The notes under the pieces were generated by a model. The model searched no databases and had not been told where the DNA came from. It worked only from the letters and a program-made list of their open reading frames with translations. Both the position numbers and the translations under genes were made by a program. A DNA stretch of 64,000 nucleotides from Eimeria necatrix. Taxonomy: Eukaryota > Apicomplexa > Conoidasida > Eucoccidiorida > Eimeriidae. Shown here in pieces: positions 55,569-64,000 of this stretch (within the stretch, counting starts at the first letter, position 1; each line of letters starts with the position of its first letter). The stretch spans positions 117,000 through 180,999 of the forward strand of contig NW_013653448.1 in assembly GCF_000499385.1 (NCBI RefSeq). The letters are read 5' to 3'.

Positions 55569-57979
55569 GCCGCTTCGCCTCTGTGTTGGCTTTTGGGGCT
55601 TCTTTGTCTCTTTTAAGAAGAAGCAAACTGAACAGCTGCATGCAAACACTCTGCAGCACTTTAGCTTCTTGAAGCTACTCGAGCAGCACAGCAGCAGCAG
55701 CAGCAGCAGCTGCAGCAGCTCGGCAGCAGCAGCAGCCTTTTGAGCCGCTTTGCTGCAGCAGAGCCAAAACTTGGGATGTTTTAGACCTTTTCTAATGGGC
55801 CTCTAAGCAGTCACGCTGGCTAGCCGCAGCTAGCTGGCTAGCTGGCAAATCAGCAGCTAGCTAGCCAACAGGTAGCTATCTATCTATCTATCTATCTATC
55901 TAGCTAGCTAGCTAGCTAGCTATCTATCTAGCTAGCTAGCTAAGTTTTTTGCTGGTTGTCTAGCCCTTGGGGGCTCTCCACAAAGCTGCAGTGTACGTAC
56001 ACCGCAGGGGGCCCTGCATGCGGTGGCTTTGCTGCGGGGCTTTGCATGCGCTAAGCCCCGAAAGTGTGGGGCCAGGGTTTAGGGTTTAGGGTTTAGGGTT
56101 TTGGATCCTGCATGCAGCAGAGTTAAATGCCTTGGGGCTTTCTAGGCTCCCCTGGGCCCCACAGGCCAAAGTACCCTGGGGGCCCCCGGCAAGGCAAGGC
56201 TGCAGGGGCCCCGGGGGGCCCCCCGGGCCTAAAAGAGGGCCCCGGAGGGCCCCCAGGCCTAGGAGAGGGCCCTGGGGGGCCCCCGGGGCCCCTGCAGCCC
56301 CAGGCCACGGGTGGGGGGCCCCCAGATGTGTGTTTGGGTGGTGTTGCATGCTGCTGCATGCGTCATTTTCTTTGAGAGGCTTTGGGGCCTCGTGCTGCAG
56401 CAGCTGCAGCAGCAGGAACTCTAAAGGGACAATTTGCTGCTTTTAGTCTTTAGTGCTGCGCCTTGCTGCTGCAGCAGCGCAGCAGCAGGTCCTGCTGCCT
56501 CGTTTCTGCCCCTGCTGCGCCTCAAACTGCCTCCCACTATGCTGCTGCTGCTGCTGCTGCTGCTAAGGCTTCCCGCACCCGCAGCAGCAGCAGCAGGCCC
56601 CTGCTGCTGCCCGCAGGCGCTGCCGCTCTCCAAGCCAGTGCATGCGTTCCTGCTGCGCATGCATGGCAGCACTGAGCAGCAGCAAAATGGGGCTTTTTGC
56701 TGCTCTTTAGAACTGCAAGTTCTGGCCAAAAGCCACTCTTTGGTGCCCCCCTTTCCTACAGTGCCTGCTGCCTCCCTGCAGCCAAGTCTGTGGGGGCTCG
56801 GGGGGCCCCGGGGGCCCCGGGGGCCCCACAGGGGTTGCTGCAGAGTAAAAGAGGGTACTTAATTGGCTGGGGGCCCCAGGGCAGCTGCAGGAGTGTCTCG
56901 GCCAGCTCTCGGGGGCCGTTACTTGGCACAGTTGGACCGGTGGAGGCCCCCGGGCCTCCTGAGAGACGCGCTAGCTAGCAGTTATGTTTATATTTATCAA
57001 AATTAATTATTTAAAAAAGAAATTGAGTCATTTTTCAAGTGTTTACTCGAGCAGTTGAGGGGGCACTGCCGCGTGAGCCAGTGCAGCGCTGCGCACAGGC
57101 GGTTAGAGGTGGATCGGGAGAGGATCTGTGTTGAAACAGAGCTGCGGCGGCTGATTAAATGAAAATATTCTTCATGAATTTGTTTATAAATATTAAAAAT
57201 AAAAATGAAATAAGTTTAACTTCTAAAGGTGCCCCCGGGCGTTGCTCGCGGGCGTTTAGGAGGTGTTCGCCTCGGTCGATTCTGCATCGAAGTCACCCGC
57301 CGCCGGTCTCGGGAGCGGGAAATGCGGCATTTGAGGGGCCTTTAAATGGAATTTTGGATTAAAAAATGTTTTTAAATGTCTAAAGAGTTGTGAAATTGGA
57401 AAAAGAAGCGAAGCGGCGCAGGCGGACATCCGCAACTGCGCTGTGGGGGAGCCAGCGAAGACACAGATCAGTGTCCTGGTGAGCCTGAGGCGCCAGCAGC
57501 ACACGGCGGGCACGGGGGTCTCAGCCTCTTCTTCCATTTCCTTTTATTTCTCTTCAATTTAATTGAAAAGGAAGGCCAAAAAGGGCGTCTTCCGGTGTCC
57601 GAGTCCCCAGCGAGCCGGCCACAGGCGCTGCAGCAGCTCGGGCTCCTCCTGCTGCGCCGCAGCAGCCGCCCCCAAGGCCTCAATAGTTCGTTTTTTCACT
57701 GCTTGTTTGCTTCTTGCTGCTCCCCGCAGCAGCAGGGGCCCTCAGCAGCAAAAAGTCCAATGAAAAGGCCGCAGGCAGCAGCAGCAGCAAAGCTGTCTAG
57801 CGGCCGCGGCCTCCTCCGCCTTGCCCGTCTGCAGCACAATGATCTTCCTGCTGCCTTGCTGACTTTTTGAGTTCTTCTGCTTCCCAACTCTTTGCTTCTT
57901 CTACTTTTTTTAACTTCTCCGCAGCTTCCGCGCAGCAGCAAGGAAGCAGCAGCTAGGAGGCAGCAAGCTCGCCGAAGAA
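55569..57979. other. Intergenic stretch with TAGC/TATC array, GC boxes and AT-rich island
   Basis: Contains TAGC and TATC tetranucleotides (55,840-55,945), a GTGTACGTACACC palindrome (55,990-56,003), TTTAGGG repeats (56,074-56,100), GGGGGCCCCC boxes (56,175-56,320), and an AT-rich island (about 56,985-57,240 and 57,340-57,400). Possible small exons are seen at 57,420-57,476 (ADIRNCAVGEPAKTQISVL before GTGAGC) and at 57,570-57,680, but they could not be joined into a recognised protein. Confidence 0.4.
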
Positions 57980-59936
57980 ATGGCCGCTGCTGCAGCCCGG
58001 GGGCCCCCTTGGCCCGAGACTGTGGAGCAGCAAAGCTCTGGGGGCCCCTCCGGGGGCCCCTCGGCGTTCCCAGCCTTAGAAGGGGACGCATCGCTGTATG
58101 CTCGGGGGCCCCGGCCGGGTCACTTGCGCAGCAGCAGCGGCCGCAGCAGCAGCAGCAGCAGCAGCAAGAAGCGCTGGCTCTCCCCCGCTGCTGTTGCTGC
58201 ACTCTTTGTGACCCTGCTGCTGCTGCTGGGGCCCCTCTGCCGCAACCTGCGCAGCCGCGTGCAGCCCCAGGGGGCCCCCCTGCGGCGGCTGGCTCGCGAG
58301 CAGCAAAACCATGAGGGTTCAGACTTTTCGGCCCTTATGGGGCATTGCATTTCCATGGAAGTTGAGTTTAGTGGGGGAAATTCTGAAGACCCTCTGCGCA
58401 GTTTGAGGCCCCCAGCAGCAGCTGCTGCTGCAGCAGCGGACGCTGCAGCAGCAGCTGCTGCAATGCTCTTCCCAGACCCGCAGGGCCCCATGGCAGCCGC
58501 CGGCATGCAGCAGCAGCAGCTCATGATGCGCTTCCAGCAGCAGCAGCAAGGTCAGCGGCAGCGGCGGCAGGAGCAGCAGGGGGGGGAGCAGCAGCAGCAG
58601 CAGCAGTTTGAGAACCAGCAGCTGCGCCAGCTTGCGGAGCAGCAGCTGCAGCAGCAGCTGCAGCAGCAGCAACTGCAGCAGGAGAGGCACCAACCGGAGC
58701 CGTGCGCGCATCAGCAGCAGCGGCGGCAGCAGCAGATCCAACTGCAGCAGCTGATGCACCAGAAGCTGGAGAATCAGCAGCTGCTGGAGCTGCAGCAGCA
58801 GCAGGAAGAGGAGCAGGAGCTGCTGCACATGCACCAGCAGCAGGAAGCCGGGAGCTACCTGCTGCGGCCGGAGCAGCAGCACTTCCCTAGTCAGCAGCTG
58901 CTGCAGCTGCAGCAGCAGCATGGAATGCTGGAGCAGCATCTGCGGGAGCTCGACCGACACGAGCAGCACGAGACCCGGCTGCTGCAGCTGCGGCGGCGTG
59001 AGGAGGAGCAGCGCCTGCTGCAGCTGCAGCAGCGGCAGCAGCTGCTGCAGCAGCAGCACGAGCAAGAGCAGCAGCTGCTGCAGCAGCAGCACGAGCAAGA
59101 GCAGCAGCTGCTGCAGCGGCAGCGGCAGGAGCAGCAACTGCTGCAGATGCAGCAGGAGCAGGAGGAGCAGCGCCTGCTGCAGCTGCAGCAGCAGCAGCTG
59201 CACGAGCAGCAGCTGCAGGACCACCGGCAGCAGCAGCAGCAGCAAAGCTTCCTTCCTTTTGGCTTTTCCAGCAGCTTCAGCAGCTCCTATGGACTTAACC
59301 AAAGAAGCTTCGAGCCCCCGCTGCAGCAGTGGCCGCCCTTCGCTGCAGCAGGCCCCGGGGTGTCTGTACACCCCACGGCCTTCCAAGCAGCAGCAAGGCC
59401 CCGCGGCCACAGCACCCGAATGGGTTTGGAGACAGAAGACTGGCTGCAGCAAATCCCAGACATCTCCTTCGAGCAAAGTTCTGGCTGGCAGCAGCACCCG
59501 CTGCAGCACCCGCTGCAGCACCCGCTGCAGCACCCGCTGCAGCACCCGCTGCAGCAGCCGCTGCAGCACCCGCTGCAGCACCCGCTGCAGCACCCGCTGC
59601 AGTCCCCGCTGCAGTCCCCGCTGCAGCAGGCGCTGCAGTCCCCGCTGCAGTCTCCGCGGCAGTCTCCGCGGCAGTCTCCGCTGCAGCAGGCGCTGGAGGC
59701 GATGCTGCAGCAGCAGCACCCGTCGGAGCAGCTGCGGCTGCTGAGTCTGCTGCAGCGGCAGCAGCAAAAGACGCCGAAGGAGATGCAGCTGCTGGACCTG
59801 CTGCAGCAACCCAGCCGCGCCTTGAAGCTGCAGCAAGAACATGTCCGCAGACAAGTCATGTTGCTGCAGCGCGAAATGCAGGAGAAGATGCCAGGGCGGG
59901 CCATGGACCGGCTGCGGCAGGTGCAGGAGACAGTTC

Positions 59937-59979
<43 letters not shown>

Positions 59980-60461
59980 GCGGCGGCGCGGGCGGCCGCC
60001 GCGGCGGGAGAAGCAGCAGCAGCAGCAGCAGCAGGAGCAGCAGGAGGGGGAGCAGGAGGGGGAGGACGGTGAGGACGAGGAGCTGCTGCAGCACCGGCAG
60101 GAGCAGCAGCAGCAGCAGCAAGCAGCGCAGGAGCACTTCGAGCAAGACGAAGAAGAAGATGAAGAAGAAGAAGAAGAAGAAGAAGAAGAAGAAGAAGAAG
60201 AGCCGGGGCCCTCGAAAGAGTCGAACTTGTGGCGGTTCCGGCGCGCGCTGCTGATGAAGATGCAGCAGGAGCTGCTGCTGCAGCAGCAGCCGGAAGAGCT
60301 GCTGCCAGCAACAGACCGGCGGGAGCGGGAGCGGCAGCGGCGGCTGCAGCAGAAGCGGGAGCGGCACTTGGAGCAGCTGCTGATGGAGAGTTGGCTGCAC
60401 TTGGGCAGCAGCTCGAGCAGCGGGGGCGAGGAGGAGACAGACGACGAGGCTTCGAAGGAAG

Positions 60462-60499
<38 letters not shown>

Positions 60500-62110
60500 C
60501 AGCGCGCGGCGGCGGCTTCTTCCGAGGACGAGGAGGAGGAGGCGGAGGAGGCGGAGGCTGCTGCCGCCGCCGCCGCGGAGGCCGCCGCCGCGGAAGCCGC
60601 AGCAGCAGCCCCCGCAGCAGCAGCAGCAGCAGCAGCAGCCCCCGCAGCAGCAGCAGCCCCCGCAGCAGCAGCAGCAGCAGACCCCGGGGCCGCCGCGGCC
60701 GCAGCAGCGGACGCTGCGGTTGCGAAGCTAACGGCGGGTCGAGGGCGTCGGCCTGGCCGCGGGGGTCGCCGCGTGGGGCGTTCGCTGCTGGAGAGCAGCA
60801 GCAGCAGCAGCAGCACGGCGCAGTCGCGCGCTGCTGCTGCTGCAGCAGCAGCAGCAGCAGCAATCGGGCCGCGCTTCTTCTCGCTGACCTGGCAGCGCGA
60901 AGACCCCACAGGCTTCGCAGAACACCCCTACGTGCGCCTCCCCACACTCGCCCCCGGAGTCGCCCCCAGGCCCTTCCGCTTCACAGAAATCTTCGGCAAG
61001 TTCCCCAGAGGCTACTCCCTCCACGGCCCGCTGCTGGTGCTGCGCTGGCTGCTGGGCAAGAAGCAGCTGGACCAGAGCCAGGCCGACGCGATGGTCACTG
61101 AGGTGGAGAAGCTCGTCAGCAAGGCTGGCCGCCGCGCGCGCTGGAGCCGCCGGCAGCAGCGGCCGCTCTTTGCTGCAGCAACTCTCGGGAGTTATTTTCT
61201 CGTCTTTGATAGCGTTTTGGCCGCAGTGGCAGTTTTGGGAGAAGACCATTTCCACCTCGAGCAGTGGTGGGGGGCTTTTGCGGATTGCTTCGACACCAAC
61301 TACAGCTTCCCGGCCCCCAGCTATCGCTCGCGGCAGAACAACTCCTTCAACACTATGTTGGCGAATAAGCTGCTGCAGGGTTTGGAGTTGTTTAAAAAGC
61401 GGCAGAGGCCGCCTCTCGAACTTATTGTCACTGCCAAACGCATGCTCTTCTTCTCGGGGCTGGGGCCCGCCAGGTACCGCCAGAAGCAGTTCGACCCCTG
61501 GCGGCTCGACGAGATGGCTTACCAGGAGAAGCTCCAGCGCAGGCAGCGCAGGCAGCGCAAGCTGCAGCAGCAGCAGCAGCAGCAGCAGCAGCGGGGAGGG
61601 GGAGGAGGCGCGAAGGGGAAGCAGCTGCTGCAGCAGCCACGCGCGGAACAACCGCCCGCCAAACGCGCCAAGCTGCAGCACGACCAGCACCAGCAGCAGC
61701 AGCAGCAACAGCAGCAGCAGATTCCCCAGCAGCAGCAGTACCCGCAGCAGCAGCAGTACCCGCAGCAGCAGCAGCAGCAGCACGCGCTCCAGCAACTCCA
61801 GCAGCAGCAGCAGCAGCAGCAAGTGCACGCCGAGGCGGGGCTGCAGCTGCGGCTCCTGCTCGAACACAAGAAACAACAAGAAACACAAGAAGCAGCACAA
61901 GCAGCAATAATTCAAAGAAGCAAAAACCAAAATGTCCGAATAAACGCTTTCTTGCACGACGGATTCGTGCAAGATCTCGAACTGCCCGCTGCACCCCACG
62001 CGGACGCAAACGGCGGTACGCGCGCCGCAGCCAGCAGCAGCAGGAGCAGCAGCAGCAGCTGCTGCTGCTGCAGCAGCAGCAGCAGCACGGCAGCGGGGCC
62101 GGCGGACTGA
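57980..62110 (+). CDS. 1,376-residue poly-Gln protein with N-terminal membrane anchor and compact C-terminal domain
   Basis: A single uninterrupted 1,377-codon frame begins at ATG 57,980, soon after an acceptor-like CTTCTCCGCAG, so a 5' non-coding exon is possible. Residues about 68-90 (LSPAAVAALFVTLLLLLG) form one hydrophobic helix after a Ser/Lys stretch, as in a signal anchor. Residues about 175-680 are Gln-rich with Leu/Glu, predicted coiled coil, and contain a (HPLQ)n/(SPLQ)n tandem stretch. An acidic run (EEDEEEEEEEEEEEEEEP) and Ala runs follow. Residues about 960-1185 are complex and helical: PYVRLPTLAPGVAPRPFRFT, GYSLHGPLLVLRWLLGKKQL, LGSYFLVFDSVLAAVAVLGE, WWGAFADCFDTNYSFP and FNTMLANKLLQGLELFKK. 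I associate this domain with a family of otherwise disordered Eimeria proteins but know no function. The tail is Gln-rich again. Confidence 0.75.
59488..59690. repeat. 12-base coding repeat (CACCCGCTGCAG)n
   Basis: About sixteen in-frame 12-base units encode HPLQ, then SPLQ and SPRQ, within the poly-Gln protein. The 12-base period keeps the frame, and third-position identity between units points to recent slippage or unequal exchange. Confidence 0.9.
60141..60201. repeat. GAA triplet run coding for poly-Glu
   Basis: An almost pure GAA run of about 20 units (with GAT/GAC at the start) lies in the poly-Gln protein. It is one of the few triplet expansions in the window not based on CAG/CTG. Confidence 0.9.
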
Positions 62111-62173
62111 CGTGCACACACGCCGGGCTTGCGTCGCAGGGCGCTCGCCGCAGGACCCAGACCGCCCAGATGC

Positions 62174-62223
<50 letters not shown>

Positions 62224-62473
62224 GCAGCAGATATTTAGAGTGTCTTAGAGGAAGGAGAGACCCCTCGGCGAGGGCGCAGCAGCACCGTTTGTCTCGGCTG
62301 TGGGGCCAGGAGAAAGGGGACAGACAAATTGTAGTTTTGAATTTTTATTTATTCAGTTTTCTGGTTTTTGGCGCAGCTTCATTTTATTAAAAGCCCCTGC
62401 TGCTGCTTCGCATGCATGCGCCGCAGTCTTTTAATTTTTATTTCCAGTTTCCTCCGAACTCTCGTTGCGAGCC

Positions 62474-62595
62474 GGGGTGTCTGTCCACCTCTGCGGTGTA
62501 CGTACACCCCACAGGTGCGCCGCACGCGCATGCACCTTCGGGTGTACGCGCAGCTTTCCGGTGTATGTGCAGCTCCCAGGTGTATCTGCACCTCG
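62474..62595. repeat. Cluster of GGTGT...ACACC-like palindromes
   Basis: Within about 120 bases there is one perfect GGTGTACGTACACC (62,495-62,508) and several half or imperfect copies (GGTGTCTGTCCACC, GGTGTACGCGCAGC, GGTGTATGTGCAGC, GGTGTATCTGCACC), spaced about 19-20 bases apart. It looks like a decayed version of the 45,252-45,530 array. Confidence 0.75.
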
Positions 62596-62693
62596 CCTCT
62601 GGAAGTTCGCAGACTTATCGCAGTTCCCAGCTGCTGCAGCAAGCAGCAGCAGGCCTCCCCTGAGTTGTTTCTTCAACTTCTTTGTGTCTCCCC

Positions 62694-62735
<42 letters not shown>

Positions 62736-63210
62736 GCAAGCCCCTTTGTGGGGCCCCACACCCCCGAGCTGCCGGGGCCCCGCTGCAACAGGCAGCAGCA
62801 GCGGCAGCCAGGCACTGCCCTGCCGCCTGCGGCCTCTAGCTGCGGCTGCTGCAGCAGCAGCGGCTGCAGCAGGAGAAGCAGCAGCTGCTGCCTCTGCAGC
62901 AGCAGCAGCTCCACCGACTTAGACAGCAGCTGCACCAGAGGCAGCTGCAGCAGCGATTGTTCAATGGGTTCTGCAGTACGCAGCTTCCAACAGCCGCAGC
63001 AGCAGCAGCAGCAGCAGCTGCTGCTGCTGCTGCTCCCTCGCGGCAACTAGCGTGGCAGTTCTGCTGCCCGCTGCTGCTGCCAACTGCACACATTTACTTT
63101 TAGGTTTCTTTTCTATCTAGAGTAAAAAGAAATGCATTAAATGAGTCTTTAGGCAATTAAAAGAACACTAAGAAAATGCTGCGGAGGGGTAATCCCGCAA
63201 AAGCCGCCTT

Positions 63211-63254
<44 letters not shown>

Positions 63255-63572
63255 CTCGAGCTGCTTCTCGTGTCTTGTGGGGCCCCAAGAGACATTTGGG
63301 GACCCCTGCTGCTGCTTATTCAAATAGTTCAGAACTTGGAGTTTAATTAAAAGTGTAAAACGCAGAAAATTGCCTTCGAGGCGAGGGCTCCGCAGACACC
63401 GCAACGAGGTGTACAGACACCGCAGCGCCCGCGCTGCTGCTGCTGCTGCTGCTGCTGCTGCGAGACAGCAAGGGACCTTGCAGCCCCAGGCCTCCAGCGT
63501 GTGTGGGGTGTCTCTCGCGAGGAGACTGAGGCGTTCCATGTCTCTCTTTTGGCCCGTGTGGAATCGCAGGAC

Positions 63573-63623
63573 GAGGGTTTAGGGTTTAGGGTTTAGGGTT
63601 TAGGGTTTAGGGTTTAGGGTTTC
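63573..63623. repeat. TTTAGGG array
   Basis: Seven TTTAGGG heptamers follow CGAGG, resembling the intronic arrays elsewhere in the window, but no flanking exon was identified. Confidence 0.9.
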
Positions 63624-64000
63624 GGCGTGTGCAGACAGGATGCATGGTGTGCCCTTGTCGGCAGACCCCCCAACAACTTTCTGACTCCCAAGGGGGCCCC
63701 CTTGTCTCTTTAAAAGAGGGGCCCCTCTTTGAATTGCTGCTGTCTCCGTGTCTCCTCCAGTGTCTGTACACCTGAAGCCCCACAGCAGCAAGCAAGGGCC
63801 CTGCTGCTGGGGGCCCCCGCGACTTTCTCGAGATGCTTTCGGAGCTGCAGGGGGCCCCCCAGGGGCCCCTCCCGGAGGGCCCCTTTGGGGGCCCCCCCTC
63901 TCCCCAGCAGTCAGCGGCGAGCCCGGGGGCCGGGGGGCCCCCCCCGGGGGCCCCCCTCCCCCCGCCTCCCCACACTCCCCTGAAGGAGGGGCCCCCTCTG

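Larger units (their letters stand above)
62111..64000. other. Repeat-rich end of the window, no confident gene
   Basis: CAG runs at 62,175-62,230, 62,698-62,733, 63,000-63,015 and 63,210-63,253; a cluster of GGTGTnnnnnnACC-type palindromes at 62,474-62,595; TTTAGGG repeats at 63,573-63,623; and GGGGGCCCCC boxes from 63,690 to the end. Short AT-rich patches lie at 62,330-62,390 and 63,100-63,180. Open frames follow triplet runs and show no domain. Confidence 0.4.

Noticed and set aside
58319..60400. A 693-codon Leu/Gln-rich frame on the minus strand
   Set aside because: It is the antisense of the poly-Gln gene: CAG runs read as CTG stay open. It has no domain, while the sense frame has a membrane anchor and a structured C-terminal domain.
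59287..60947. Further long Ser/Cys/Ala frames antisense to or overlapping the poly-Gln gene
   Set aside because: Triplet runs keep all six frames open; these products are pure low complexity without motifs.

Overview
The window looks like nuclear DNA of a coccidian apicomplexan, most likely Eimeria. The evidence is the very abundant CAG/CTG triplet runs coding for Gln, Ala, Ser or Leu tracts, many interstitial arrays of the telomere-like heptamer TTTAGGG/CCCTAAA, short intron-rich genes with GT-AG (sometimes GC-AG) introns, and degraded gypsy-like retroelement pieces. No species is assigned.

The window has two contrasting halves. Positions 1 to about 35,400 are moderately repetitive. They hold a decayed gag-protease retroelement on the minus strand (about 1,470-3,500), a possible Ala/Leu-rich ORF (4,661-5,617), and a minus-strand coiled-coil/Pro-rich protein in five phase-consistent exons (6,909-11,121). 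Next come a plus-strand TPR protein whose C-terminus matches the Aha1 N-domain (12,333-17,073), a plus-strand protein with two ubiquitin-like regions followed by EF-hand/myosin-light-chain-like repeats (20,157-22,904), and a minus-strand acyl-CoA oxidase (27,304-31,683). The stretches between them hold no gene that I could recognise.

From about 35,400 to the end the sequence is dominated by GGGGGCCCCC boxes, CAG/CTG runs, TTTAGGG arrays, TAGC tetranucleotide arrays and a dispersed GGTGTACGTACACC palindrome. Embedded in it on the plus strand are a PP2C phosphatase (35,861-37,282), a NAPE-PLD/UlaG-type metallo-beta-lactamase-fold protein that has lost its metal ligands (41,228-43,228), ribosomal protein eL37 (44,013-44,887), a 14-exon HEAT-repeat protein resembling condensin-2 subunit G2 (46,776-55,568), and a 1,376-residue poly-Gln membrane-anchored protein with a compact C-terminal domain (57,980-62,110). 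AT-rich islands separate several of these genes.

Gene models were built by joining open segments at splice-like sites with matching phase and by comparing the joined products with remembered family motifs. Exon ends are therefore predictions. No transcript or database evidence was available. The genes do not form one pathway; they are housekeeping or regulatory genes (chaperone cofactor, lipid oxidation, phosphatase, ribosome, chromosome condensation) beside lineage-specific repeat-rich proteins.
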